The notes under the pieces were generated by a model. It was not told where the DNA came from, made no database searches, and was given only the letters and a program-made list of their open reading frames with translations. Shown piece by piece: positions 30,392-38,026 of a DNA stretch of 43,353 nt. Numbering within the stretch: position 1 is the first letter of the stretch; the number at the start of each line of letters is the position of its first letter. Source of the stretch: a virus; IMG/VR virus record IMGVR_UViG_3300048833_000778, positions 1-43,353 of that record; one strand, written 5' to 3'. The translations under genes were made by a program, and so were the position numbers.

Positions 30392-30913
30392 TCAACCTGC
30401 CTTGCGCCAGGGTGCCGAGCCGGAGGCCGCCGGGCGGCCCTGCTGCTGCGCGGGCGCGGACTGCCGATGCTGGCCGCCGCCGGTGGCGGTCTGGCGTGCA
30501 GGAGTACCGCCAGCCGCCTTGACCGACTTGACCTCGGAATACTGCGGGTTCTTCTTCTGCGGCCCGTAGGTCACGAGACACGGGATGTTGTGCAGCTCGG
30601 CGCTGTCGCTGGGGAACTGGACGCCGGTGGCGTCGCGCAGATCCTTGAACTGGCCGTTGGCGATCTTCACCACCTGACCTGGCGTCTTCTCGTTGCCGGT
30701 CCACCAGAGGTTGAGGCGCTGCCAGAACAGACGGCCCTCAAGCTCGCCGGAAATCACCTTCCAGCACAGGTTGAGGCATTCGCCGAGATCCTGCTCTTTC
30801 GAGATCGGCTCGCGGCCGCTCTCTACGATCTCTGCCTCGTAGGTGCCGGGCGGCAGATCGTCGAAGCTGTTGGCCTCGGCATCGGGATCATACTGCTGAA
30901 CGAGATCGACCAT
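30392..30913 (-). CDS. DUF669-type ssDNA-binding-like protein
   Basis: This 173-residue protein has the DUF669 plan: an acidic start with NSFDDLPPGTYEAEIVESGR, a beta-barrel part (LNLCWKVISGELEGRLFWQR, LNLWWTGNEKTP), VTYGPQKKNPQYSEVKSVK, and a Gln/Gly/Ala-rich flexible tail. DUF669 proteins accompany RecA-fold ATPases in phage recombination modules and are thought to bind single-stranded DNA. Here the ATPase gene is directly upstream. Confidence 0.8.
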   Translation of the reverse strand: MVDLVQQYDPDAEANSFDDLPPGTYEAEIVESGREPISKEQDLGECLNLCWKVISGELEGRLFWQRLNLWWTGNEKTPGQVVKIANGQFKDLRDATGVQFPSDSAELHNIPCLVTYGPQKKNPQYSEVKSVKAAGGTPARQTATGGGQHRQSAPAQQQGRPAASGSAPWRKAG

Positions 30914-30916
30914 GGC

Positions 30917-31753
30917 TTAGGCTGCCTTCTTGTGCTGGGCCGCAATCGGCGCGGAGACCTTGGTCTCTTCGGCCGGCGGTTCGTATCCGGGGAAATAGGG
31001 AGCGAGCGCGGCAAAGCCCTTGCCGCGGTCGAAGCGCACTGTCGCCGGCATGTTGTACCGGTTCTTGGCGATGAAGGCCGGGCGCCCGATGGCGTGGATC
31101 AGGACCACGGAACTGCCATCGGCGATGGCACGCTCCTTATTAAAGCCCTGCTCCTCCTTCTTCACGTTGACCGGCGACTTGAGCAGGAAGATCGCATCCA
31201 TCTCGCGCTCGATCGCGCCGACGGAGTGCTTGTGGAGGTCGATCTCGTAGCGATCGTAGCTGACCGTCTCGGGATCATCGAAACGCTCGACTGTCGAGTG
31301 CGCGATCAGGATGATCGTCAGGCCACGATCCTTGCGGAGCGCGTTCAGCCCGTCGATGATCTCCTGCCAGATACGCTTGGCGTAGACGTAGCCCTTGCCA
31401 TAGCCGAAGTCTTCGATATTGGCCTTGGCATTGCCCTTGTCGTCGCCGCGGGCGCATGTCTCGGCGAACACCAGGCGTTCGAGTTCGGTCACCGAGTCGA
31501 CCACGACGGTCTTGAACGCATGGTCCTCGGTGTAGAGGACGCCAAGCGCCTCCATGAGCTGGCCGAAGCTCTCGATCTTGCCGAAGCTGTCGAGTTCAAG
31601 ATCGCCGGGCGTGCCCTCCTCGATCTGCAGGAACACCGCGTCCGGGAATTCGGCCGCGAGGGAAGTCTTCCCGATGCCGGGAGGGCCGTACATCAGGATG
31701 CGGGGCGGCTGGTCGGCGCGCACACGCTTGAGGTCAGACAGCGACAGGGCCAT
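30917..31753 (-). CDS. RecA-fold phage ATPase (AAA_24 type)
   Basis: This 278-residue protein has Walker A MYGPPGIGKTSLAAEF (GPPGIGKT at 23-30), Walker B KTVVVDSVTELERL and LTIILIAHSTVERF. The C-terminus is disordered (PPAEETKVSAPIAAQHKKAA). GGAG lies 6 bases before ATG 31753, while the frame runs open beyond it as a shadow of rusA. The partner of the DUF669 protein, it probably loads on DNA for annealing or recombination. It overlaps the rusA end by 20 bases. Confidence 0.8.
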   Translation of the reverse strand: MALSLSDLKRVRADQPPRILMYGPPGIGKTSLAAEFPDAVFLQIEEGTPGDLELDSFGKIESFGQLMEALGVLYTEDHAFKTVVVDSVTELERLVFAETCARGDDKGNAKANIEDFGYGKGYVYAKRIWQEIIDGLNALRKDRGLTIILIAHSTVERFDDPETVSYDRYEIDLHKHSVGAIEREMDAIFLLKSPVNVKKEEQGFNKERAIADGSSVVLIHAIGRPAFIAKNRYNMPATVRFDRGKGFAALAPYFPGYEPPAEETKVSAPIAAQHKKAA

Positions 31754-32264
31754 CGTCTTCTCCGTTGGGTTGGGGTGCCGTGAGATACCAGCCGCCGCGG
31801 GCACCATCGTGCGAGGGCCGGAAGTCCACCGTCACGGGCGAGGCCGGACGGATTTCGATGTGAGCCAGTCCGTTGACGGGAGGCAGCTTGCCGACGAGGA
31901 AGCCCGTTACCAGGCTGTCGTCGCAAATGAGTTTGGCGTCGACGATGGCGTCGAAGATCGCCTTCACGCGGTTGTCGAGATCGGCGCGGTCGCCGGACAT
32001 CTCGATGTTGAGCCGGATCAGTACATGACCGGCGATCGGCGCGAGTTGCTGCAGGCGGATCGAAGTCAGCGCATGCGCGCGCCAGTCGTCGTAGACCCGG
32101 GTCTTGACCCGGCCCTTGCCCGGCACGTTGCGGAACAGTTCATTGACCGAAGGCGGCACCGGCAGTTGGAAGGTGACGGCGACCGGTGCATCAGCACCGA
32201 TCGCAGCCCCCTGCCCTGAACGCCTTGCCCGGCTTTCAGATATCCGTGCCGCCGTCGCGGTCAT
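31734..32264 (-). CDS. rusA: RusA-family Holliday junction resolvase
   Basis: This 176-residue protein has the RusA pattern: FQLPVPPSVNELFRN, then the metal-binding GDRADLDNRVKAIFDAIVDA (Asp92, 95, 97) and KLICDDSLVTGF with Asp115-116. RusA cuts Holliday junctions and resolves branched phage DNA before packaging. About 25 residues before the domain are extra and disordered. The start overlaps the stop of the previous gene (ATGA). Confidence 0.85.
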   Translation of the reverse strand: MTATAARISESRARRSGQGAAIGADAPVAVTFQLPVPPSVNELFRNVPGKGRVKTRVYDDWRAHALTSIRLQQLAPIAGHVLIRLNIEMSGDRADLDNRVKAIFDAIVDAKLICDDSLVTGFLVGKLPPVNGLAHIEIRPASPVTVDFRPSHDGARGGWYLTAPQPNGEDDGPVAV

Positions 32265-32704
32265 TTTCCCGCTCCGCCGCGAACCACTCCGGGCAAATCC
32301 ACTCCGCGAGCGAAGGCCCCCATTCGCTCAACTTCATCGCAATGAAAGTCCGGGTCCTGAGCGGCAAGAAACGCCGCCATCCGCGCCGCGCGGTCGCGGG
32401 ACCTGCTGAATTCATGTCGGGCCTCTGAGATTTTGACCTGCTCGAGGTCTGAGATTTCGTAGGCATCGATCCGCCGGGCCTCGAGGTCGACGATCGACCG
32501 CACGCGCCGCTCGGTCCACTGCCTGCCGCGCTGGCGCAGCACTGCCGGATCGAGTGCGCGCTCGACGCGCTTGAGGGCGGCGATCGTGAGGCCGATGACG
32601 ACAGACCTACGTCCAGCCGTCAGGCCGAATGTGTCGTCGATGATGCCCCTAGCGACGGCGACGTCATGCATTTCCGAGACCTTGGGAGATTTCTCCGAGT
32701 TCAT
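32261..32704 (-). CDS. Hypothetical early protein
   Basis: This 147-residue protein begins at ATG 32704, with AGGA 9 bases upstream; longer readings enter a non-coding region. It is helical and basic: HDVAVARGIIDDTFGLTAGR, ALKRVERALDPAVLRQRGRQ, SIVDLEARRIDAYEISDLEQ. A helix-turn-helix-like region may lie at the front, but no family is recognised. It overlaps rusA by 4 bases, so it is the second gene of the early operon after the Cro-like gene. Confidence 0.5.
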   Translation of the reverse strand: MNSEKSPKVSEMHDVAVARGIIDDTFGLTAGRRSVVIGLTIAALKRVERALDPAVLRQRGRQWTERRVRSIVDLEARRIDAYEISDLEQVKISEARHEFSRSRDRAARMAAFLAAQDPDFHCDEVERMGAFARGVDLPGVVRGGAGK

Positions 32705-32828
32705 GGGCGGCTTTCCTGTGATGGTGTTGACCATCGAAGGCGCCCCACGAACTGGAGGGTTTGGGTTGACGGACGGAAGCTGCATCGGGGCTTTGGACGG
32801 CGAGGCGAGGCAGCGACGGGATAGGAAG

Positions 32829-32850
32829 GCCGGTGCGCGAACGCACCGGC
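32829..32850 (-). promoter_or_regulatory. 9-bp hairpin with TTCG tetraloop in the early leader
   Basis: The arms gccggtgcg (32829-32837) and cgcaccggc (32842-32850) enclose four bases that read TTCG on the minus strand. It lies between the Cro-like gene and the next early gene, with no T run after it. It could be a pause or antitermination element, or an RNA stabiliser. Confidence 0.45.
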
Positions 32851-32871
32851 AGTAGGCCGGGGGAGGAACCG

Positions 32872-32946
32872 GCAAATGAAGGGACATGGGCAATCTGAGC
32901 CCCATCGGAGCGCATTGCCCGGCGCAGTCCATGTCCCGTCATTTGC
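32872..32946 (-). promoter_or_regulatory. Long inverted repeat after the Cro-like gene
   Basis: The 18-base arms at 32872-32889 and 32929-32946 pair at 17 of 18 positions. An inner pair GGGCAAT (32888-32894) / ATTGCCC (32914-32920) can extend it. It starts 17 bases after the Cro-like stop codon. With the TTCG hairpin it fills the 258 bases to the next gene (32705-32962), which hold no convincing coding frame. It looks like a terminator or attenuator, a folded leader or a small RNA. Confidence 0.5.
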
Positions 32947-32962
32947 TGGCTGGTGAACATGA

Positions 32963-33187
32963 TCAGGCCGCCGTTCGCTCGACGCGAGCGGCGAGATTGG
33001 CTTCATAGAGAAGCTGTGGCGTGAGTTCGAACCCATCGACCGCGCAAAGCTCGATCAGGATCGGCCAATGGCGGTCGGGGATGCCGATCGACTTCCACTT
33101 GTAGACGGCATCACGGCCAAGGCCGTCTGTCGCTGCAGCGACTACATTCACGCCTCCTGCTCTATGGATGATGTCTTCGACGGTCAT
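32963..33187 (-). CDS. Cro-like small HTH regulator (carph-isopro type)
   Basis: This 74-residue protein has a compact helix-turn-helix: MTVEDIIHRAGGVNVVAAAT, DGLGRDAVYKWKSIGIPDRH, WPILIELCAVDG. The pattern is that of the small phage regulators placed opposite the CI repressor. GGAG lies 6 bases before ATG 33187, whereas the ATG at 33211 lies within the promoter, so the short form is chosen. It is the first gene of the leftward early operon and would repress CI or its own promoter. Confidence 0.75.
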   Translation of the reverse strand: MTVEDIIHRAGGVNVVAAATDGLGRDAVYKWKSIGIPDRHWPILIELCAVDGFELTPQLLYEANLAARVERTAA

Positions 33188-33210
33188 CTCAATCTCCGTT
33201 TCACAGCCCA

Positions 33211-33239
33211 TACGTACTGGACTTAAATTCCAGTTTCAA
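33211..33239 (-). promoter_or_regulatory. Early leftward promoter with operator in its spacer
   Basis: On the minus strand TTGAAA (33239-33234) is followed by exactly 17 bases and then TACGTA (33216-33211). The 17-base spacer (33217-33233) is the palindrome CTGGACTTAAATTCCAG, which contains TGGA-N7-TCCA. A repressor bound there would block polymerase. The -10 match is weak. Confidence 0.6.
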
Positions 33240-33289
33240 GGGGGCGAAATTCCAGATCGGAAAAAAACTCCGACCTTATGCTCAATTGC

Positions 33290-34003
33290 ATGAAGCAGTG
33301 GTGGGAACGGCTGCAGGAAGCGATCGACGACGCGGGCTGGAACAAGGCCGAGCTAGCGCGTCGCAGTCACCTGAGCTACGACAGCATCAACAAGTACCTG
33401 CGCGGCGAAGTCGACCAACCTCGCGGCAAGGTCATGGGCACTCTCGCTGCCACCATAGGGCGCAGCGTTCTATGGCTGCGCGATGGCATCGACGACGGCG
33501 CTGCCGCGGCGGAGATCACGAGTTCGGCCGGCGGCCTGGTACCTGCAACCGTCATCGGGCGCGTCCAGGCCGGCGCATGGCTCGAGGTTGACGAGTTCGA
33601 CCAATCCGAGTTGGAGCACATCGCCCTTCCCCCAGATCCTCGCTTCCCGAACGCCCAGTTGCTCGTGTTCGACGTCTCTGGCGACTCGATGAACGATCTC
33701 AAGCCGCACCCCATCCTGCCCGGGTCGCGGGTTGTCGGCGTTTCGTATGAGGATGTGGCCAGCCAGGTGCCTTTGCGGGATGGGCTGGTAGTCGTGGTAG
33801 AGCGCTCCCGCGATGGCGGACACTCCCGGGAGCTATCGGTTAAGCAGGTCGAGTTTTACGGCGACCGGATCGAGTTTCACCCGCGGAGCACGAACCCGAA
33901 GCATAAGCCGATCATCGTTGAACACGACGCCTGGGCAGATGGCGGCGTCACGGTCCGGGTCGCCGCCCTGGTTCGTCAGACAATCAACGACATGCCGTTC
34001 TAG
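33290..34003 (+). CDS. CI-type phage repressor, HTH plus S24 peptidase
   Basis: The 237-residue form from ATG 33290 has an N-terminal helix-turn-helix (WNKAELARRSHLSYDSINKY) and a LexA-like S24 peptidase domain with SGDSMND (Ser133) and LSVKQVEF (Lys185). The self-cleavage site is probably Ala94-Gly95 in VQAGAW. After DNA damage RecA would trigger cleavage and induce the phage. An ATG at 33278 is four codons earlier. No ribosome site is seen for either, but a -10-like TATGCT (33277-33282) ends 7 bases before ATG 33290, so the message may be leaderless as for lambda cI. Confidence 0.9.
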   Translation: MKQWWERLQEAIDDAGWNKAELARRSHLSYDSINKYLRGEVDQPRGKVMGTLAATIGRSVLWLRDGIDDGAAAAEITSSAGGLVPATVIGRVQAGAWLEVDEFDQSELEHIALPPDPRFPNAQLLVFDVSGDSMNDLKPHPILPGSRVVGVSYEDVASQVPLRDGLVVVVERSRDGGHSRELSVKQVEFYGDRIEFHPRSTNPKHKPIIVEHDAWADGGVTVRVAALVRQTINDMPF

Positions 34004-34221
34004 GCCGCTTGCTGCTGAGCAGCGACAACCTTGAACGCGACGATCTCGCCGTACGGGGTTTCGTCCTTCGGGCAAACGAACTTCATTTCGCGAATGAAGG
34101 CGCTCTCGATTAGCTCGTCATCGTCGAGCGCAGCCGCTTGCGCCGGTACCGGCACGGTTTGTTGAAATAGCTTTAGGCAGTGCGGGCATCGCACATGCAG
34201 CAAAACTGATCGCGCCATCAT
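34000..34221 (-). CDS. Small protein with CPHC metal site
   Basis: This protein of about 73 residues has a CPHC pair near the start (LLHVRCPHCLKLFQQTVPVP) and a later single FVCPKDETPYG that could complete a zinc site. GGAG lies 5 bases before ATG 34221 and 8 before the adjacent ATG 34218. It lies opposite the CI repressor and overlaps its stop by 4 bases. It diverges from the rightward early genes, so the operators at 34292-34346 may also control it. No family is recognised. Confidence 0.5.
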   Translation of the reverse strand: MMARSVLLHVRCPHCLKLFQQTVPVPAQAAALDDDELIESAFIREMKFVCPKDETPYGEIVAFKVVAAQQQAA

Positions 34222-34291
34222 CTCCACTCCGTTCGCGTTATGTTCTCATTAACACCTGACAGCCGACCGGAGTCGAGTCGAATCAGCGATA

Positions 34292-34346
34292 TGGAAATAA
34301 AATCCATTTCGCTGTTGACGTCTCACGTATCTGGATTTAATTTCCA
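34292..34346 (+). promoter_or_regulatory. Second CI-controlled promoter with two operators
   Basis: TTGACG (34315-34320), 17 bases, TAATTT (34338-34343) make a good promoter for the rightward genes. Two 15-base palindromes of the form TGGA-N7-TCCA flank it: 34292-34306 (N7 = AATAAAA) and 34332-34346 (N7 = TTTAATT), the second covering the -10. They match the operator at 33218-33232, so one repressor probably controls both promoters. Confidence 0.7.
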
Positions 34347-34375
34347 ACTCATCGAACGCACCGATGGGGATCGAA

Positions 34376-34837
34376 ATGCACAATCCGATGGCAGCAGCTT
34401 GGAAGGCCTACCGCACCGCCCGCCAGTGCCGTTGGCACGCCGCGGACACCGAAACCCGCAAGGTCTTCCTCCCGAAGCTGTTCTCCAACTGCCTTGCCAC
34501 CGCGTGGGCCGATGTCCGCAAAGAGCAGTTCGCCGCCGCCTCTCGTGAGGCCGATCGCATCGCCGCCCAGCTGCGCGACAGCATCCGCGCGTCGAAGATT
34601 GACCTGGCCAAGCGCATGGACCCCGCCGCCCGAGCCGAGCGCATCCGCGCCATGCTGACCGAGCTTTCGTTCGAGGGCGGCTTCGCCAGCGGCTGGACGT
34701 ATGAACGCGCCCTCACCCGCAACGCCGAGCTTCGTGACGAACTGGCAATCCTGCAGGCCGCCGAAGATCGCCCGTCGATGCTGGCGAACATTCGCACTGC
34801 CGGCGCCCTCGCCATCGCGCTCGCACAGGTGGCGTGA
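34376..34837 (+). CDS. Hypothetical early rightward protein
   Basis: This 153-residue protein begins at ATG 34376, with GGGGA about 5 bases upstream; an ATG at 34364 in the same frame is less likely. It is almost wholly helical and Ala/Arg-rich (AWKAYRTARQCRWHAADTET, FEGGFASGWTYERALTRNAE). It is the first gene after the CI-controlled promoter at 34315. The sequence type is common in prophages of this group, but no function is known. Confidence 0.55.
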   Translation: MHNPMAAAWKAYRTARQCRWHAADTETRKVFLPKLFSNCLATAWADVRKEQFAAASREADRIAAQLRDSIRASKIDLAKRMDPAARAERIRAMLTELSFEGGFASGWTYERALTRNAELRDELAILQAAEDRPSMLANIRTAGALAIALAQVA

Positions 34838-35070
34838 TGCTGATGGATCGCACCAAGAGCCTCACCGAGCGGCGCGCCGAAGCGATGGCCAATCGCGCCG
34901 GATACGCCGCCGCGGACCAGTACCGGCCCTTCTACCTGATCGGCGTCATGGGCGCCGAGGCCGAGAACCTGGAGCGGGTGCTCGATCAGATCGCGTCCGG
35001 GAAGCTGAGCGCCGCCAATGCGCGCCGGTTGGCCAAGGACACCCTCGATAGCCTGAAGGGCGGTGCGTGA
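34837..35070 (+). CDS. Hypothetical small protein
   Basis: This 77-residue protein starts on the stop of the previous gene (TGATG), with a second ATG at 34843. It has helical segments (DRTKSLTERRAEAMANRAGY, LERVLDQIASGKLSAANARR) and no Cys, signal or membrane segment. Position and coupling suggest a shared early role. No family is recognised. Confidence 0.5.
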   Translation: MLMDRTKSLTERRAEAMANRAGYAAADQYRPFYLIGVMGAEAENLERVLDQIASGKLSAANARRLAKDTLDSLKGGA

Positions 35071-35411
35071 TGGCTGAGGTCAAGCACACTCCCGGCCCAT
35101 GGTCGGTCGAAGACCCGATGGGTGCCGATGTTGGCCTTTGGATCGTCCAGAGCGGGCTTGAACCGCGTCAGTGGTCCTGCATCGCGATAGTCACTGACGA
35201 CGAGAACGGGCAGGCCCGCGACGAGGGCGGGCGGTTCATTGGTCGCCTGGAGCAGGAGGCCAACGCCCGTTTGATAGCCGCCGCACCCGCCATGCTCGAA
35301 ATGCTGCGGGAATGCCGCGCAACCTTCGCTTTCGCGGCAGGCGAGGGGGATGATCCCGCCAACGACCTTGTCGCTGAGATCGATGCCGTGCTGGCGAAGG
35401 CGGTGGCGTGA
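35070..35411 (+). CDS. Phage protein of the HTPGPW...ANARLIAAAP family
   Basis: This 113-residue protein starts on the stop of the previous gene (TGATG). It opens with the phrase HTPGPWSVEDP and has EANARLIAAAPAMLEMLREC, two blocks that mark a widespread family of small phage proteins of unknown function. Its C-terminus is acidic and helical. No catalytic residues can be named. Confidence 0.6.
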   Translation: MAEVKHTPGPWSVEDPMGADVGLWIVQSGLEPRQWSCIAIVTDDENGQARDEGGRFIGRLEQEANARLIAAAPAMLEMLRECRATFAFAAGEGDDPANDLVAEIDAVLAKAVA

Positions 35412-35635
35412 TGAACGCCGCCCTACTCCGCCAAACGCACGCTGCCCTGCTGCTTGCGACCGGCGCACTCGTCGCCGTCGTGGAATCTGGCCGCGCCAAG
35501 GAAACCGACAAGGTCACGTTCACTGGCGCGTTCGCGCAGCTCGGCGAGGTGACGATCAAGGATGCGCTCGACGCTGCCGATCACGCCATCGGCCTCGGCA
35601 ATTCTGCTCTCAGCGGTACGTCGGAGGATCTGTGA
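35411..35635 (+). CDS. Hypothetical small protein
   Basis: This 74-residue protein starts on the stop of the previous gene and ends on the start of the methyltransferase gene (TGATG on both sides). The first part is a hydrophobic helix (THAALLLATGALVAVVESGR), perhaps amphipathic rather than membrane-bound. A short acidic C-terminus follows. No family is recognised. Confidence 0.5.
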   Translation: MNAALLRQTHAALLLATGALVAVVESGRAKETDKVTFTGAFAQLGEVTIKDALDAADHAIGLGNSALSGTSEDL

Positions 35636-37623
35636 TGAACAAGCACTTCCCGCAGCTCTGGGCAGCCGATGAGCCGTCCATCGACACCGATGAAATCATC
35701 GTCGACAGCTTTGCGGGTGGCGGCGGTGCTTCTACAGGCATCGAGCTTGCCCTCGGCCGCTCGCCGGACTTCGCGATCAATCACGACCCGGAAGCGCTGG
35801 CGCTGCATGCGGCGAACCATCCGCAGACGGTCCACCTCGCAAACAACATCTACAAGGTCGATCCGGATGACGTCGGCCGGGGCCGCCCCGTCGGACTGCT
35901 CTGGGCTTCCCCCGATTGCAAGCACTTCTCCAAGGCCAAGGGCGGAACGCCGGTGAAGCGCGAAATTCGCGACCTCGCCTGGGTCGTGGTCATGTGGGCG
36001 GAACGTCGCCGGCCGCGCGTGATCATCCTCGAGAACGTCGAGGAGTTTCAGACCTGGGGCCCGCTCATCGAGACCGCTAAGGGCCTGATGCCCGATCCGG
36101 AGCGGAAGGGCGAGACCTTCAACCAGTGGATAGCTGCGCTCAAGAAGCTCGGCTACAAGGTCGAGTGGAAGGAATTGCGGGCCTGCGATTACGGCGCACC
36201 GACGACGCGCAAGCGCCTGTTCCTGATCGCCCGCTGCGACGGCAAGAAGATTGCATGGCCAGAGCCGACGCATGGATCGCCAACCGATGCCGACGTGATC
36301 GCTGGGCGCAAGCTGCCGTGGGTCACTGCCGCCGAGATCATCGACTGGTCGGAGCCCTGCCCCTCGATCTTCGACACGTCCGAAGAGATCATGGAAAAGT
36401 TCGGCGTTCGCGCTGTCCGTCCGCTCGCAGAGAACACGCTGGCTCGCATCCACAAGGGGATCGATCGGTACGTCATCAAGGCGGCGAAGCCCTTCGTGGT
36501 TCGCACGGACCACTCGTCAGCCAAGACGGCAGGCGTTCACGATATTGATGCGCCAACGCGAACAGTCACCGGCGCTGGCGGCCTCGCCGTCGTCGCTCCG
36601 CACCTGACCAAGTTCCGAAACGGTGCAGTCGGCTCGGCTCTAGACGAGCCCACGCCTACCGTCACCGCCAACAGCTTCATCCAGCGACCAGGCGGCGCCG
36701 CACCGCTTGGAATCGTGGCAGCTCACCTCTCGGCAGCGCAACATGGCGGTAGCCATCGCTCTGCCGACGAACCACACCGGACCATCGCCGCAAGCGACAA
36801 GGATCAGAACCAGGTCGTTGCCGCGCACCTGATGACGATGCGGAATGCAGGTAAGCCGTTCAACGACGCGGATAAGCCGACGCATACCGTCACCGCTGGC
36901 GGTGCTGGCTTATCGCTGGTAGCGGCCTCGATGGTGCAGACCGGCTACGGCGAGCGCGAGGGGCAGGAGCCGCGCGCACTAGACCCGGGCGCGCCACTGG
37001 GCACGGTCGTCGCTGGCGGGGTGAAGCATGCTGCCGTCGCGGCCTTCCTCGCCCAGCACAACAACGACCAGAAGCCGTCAGGTGGGAGCTACCCGAAGCC
37101 CGGCCGTCCCGTCACCGATCCGCTATCCACCGTGACCGCAACAGGAAGTCAGCAGGCCGTAATATCTGCCGGGCTGATGAACATGAAGGGCGAAGATCGC
37201 GCGACCTGGCCCATCGACGGAGGTACACCAACCCAGACCGCTGGCGGGACGCATATCGCCGAGGTCCGCGCCTTCCTGCTGAAGTACTACGGCAACGAGG
37301 AGGACGGCCATAGGCTCGACAAACCGGCCGGCACCGTGACCACACGCGATCGCTTCGGCCTCGTGACCATCGAGGGTGAGGAGTATCAGATCACCGACAT
37401 CGGGATGCGGATGCTGACACCTCGCGAGCTGTTCCGGGCGCAGGGCTTCCCGGCCGGGTATCAGATCGAGGTCGGGCGCGGCCCGGATGGCCAATCCGTG
37501 GCGCTCACCAAGACGGCTCAGGTTCGGATGTGCGGGAACTCCGTTTGTCCGCCGATTGCTGCTGCACTCGTTGCGGCCAACTGCTCAGACCTGGCGCTGA
37601 CGCCGAGGATGGCTGCGGAATGA
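35635..37623 (+). CDS. C5-cytosine DNA methyltransferase with eight tandem repeats
   Basis: This 662-residue protein has the C5-methylase motifs: I VDSFAGGGGAS (23-33), IV SPDCKHFS with the catalytic Cys95, VI ILENVEEF (131-138), VIII TTRKRLFLIAR (190-200), IX MRMLTPRELFRAQGFP (591-606) and X QVRMCGNSVCPP (629-640). Between VIII and IX, where the target-recognition domain lies, residues 286-579 hold eight imperfect repeats of 34-42 residues with a core like AHL...D.PT.TVTA......VVA. The protein is longer than usual (about 330-450) because of them. It likely protects phage DNA from restriction, perhaps at several sites. It is the last gene of the rightward early operon. Confidence 0.9.
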   Translation: MNKHFPQLWAADEPSIDTDEIIVDSFAGGGGASTGIELALGRSPDFAINHDPEALALHAANHPQTVHLANNIYKVDPDDVGRGRPVGLLWASPDCKHFSKAKGGTPVKREIRDLAWVVVMWAERRRPRVIILENVEEFQTWGPLIETAKGLMPDPERKGETFNQWIAALKKLGYKVEWKELRACDYGAPTTRKRLFLIARCDGKKIAWPEPTHGSPTDADVIAGRKLPWVTAAEIIDWSEPCPSIFDTSEEIMEKFGVRAVRPLAENTLARIHKGIDRYVIKAAKPFVVRTDHSSAKTAGVHDIDAPTRTVTGAGGLAVVAPHLTKFRNGAVGSALDEPTPTVTANSFIQRPGGAAPLGIVAAHLSAAQHGGSHRSADEPHRTIAASDKDQNQVVAAHLMTMRNAGKPFNDADKPTHTVTAGGAGLSLVAASMVQTGYGEREGQEPRALDPGAPLGTVVAGGVKHAAVAAFLAQHNNDQKPSGGSYPKPGRPVTDPLSTVTATGSQQAVISAGLMNMKGEDRATWPIDGGTPTQTAGGTHIAEVRAFLLKYYGNEEDGHRLDKPAGTVTTRDRFGLVTIEGEEYQITDIGMRMLTPRELFRAQGFPAGYQIEVGRGPDGQSVALTKTAQVRMCGNSVCPPIAAALVAANCSDLALTPRMAAE

Positions 37624-37628
37624 TGGAG

Positions 37629-37862
37629 CTAGTTCGTCATCGCCTTCAGGCTGTCCCGAAGTACGCGGTACCGCTCGACCAGACCGTCGACCGTAGCGGT
37701 CTTCTCGGGGTGGTCCTCGGCGATCTCGAGCAGCGCATCGACCTCCTGGCCGATCATCCGCAGCAGGTCCTCAATTTGCCCTACCGGCCGGCCCATCGTT
37801 TCCCAGCCCGCCAGAACCCGTCGGGAGTGCACGATGCGGAGGTTCGTCTTCTGGTCGGCCAT
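37629..37862 (-). CDS. Hypothetical small protein beside the integrase
   Basis: This 77-residue protein is helical (VGQIEDLLRMIGQEVDALLE, TVDGLVERYRVLRDSLKAMT). It lies on the minus strand between the convergent methyltransferase and the divergent integrase leader gene, sharing a 20-base intergenic gap with the latter. Position would allow a recombination directionality factor or an integrase regulator, but nothing in the sequence proves it. Confidence 0.45.
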   Translation of the reverse strand: MADQKTNLRIVHSRRVLAGWETMGRPVGQIEDLLRMIGQEVDALLEIAEDHPEKTATVDGLVERYRVLRDSLKAMTN

Positions 37863-37882
37863 TCTGAAATGGTTACCGGCAA

Positions 37883-38026
37883 ATGAGCACCGCCCGCAAG
37901 GTCGCGCCCGCTGCTCCGCTTGAGCCCGAACTCGAGGCGATCATCGTCGCCCTTGCCAAGGAGGCGGCCCGGCGCGACCATGCCCGGCAAATCACCCAGC
38001 CAAGCGCCACAGCCACAACGCAATGA
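37883..38026 (+). CDS. Small protein upstream of the serine recombinase
   Basis: This 47-residue protein (MSTARKVAPAAPLEPELEAI, then a short helix LAKEAARRDHARQ) overlaps the recombinase start by 4 bases (ATGA). Similar short genes precede serine recombinases in several alphaproteobacterial elements, so it may be a partner or only a translational leader. No DNA-binding fold is evident. Confidence 0.5.
   Translation: MSTARKVAPAAPLEPELEAIIVALAKEAARRDHARQITQPSATATTQ

Noticed and set aside
32664-32960. A 98-codon minus-strand frame after the Cro-like gene
   Set aside because: Composition is low in structure (Pro/Ser/Arg-rich), it has no ribosome site, and it runs through two strong inverted repeats, so the stretch is better read as a non-coding leader.
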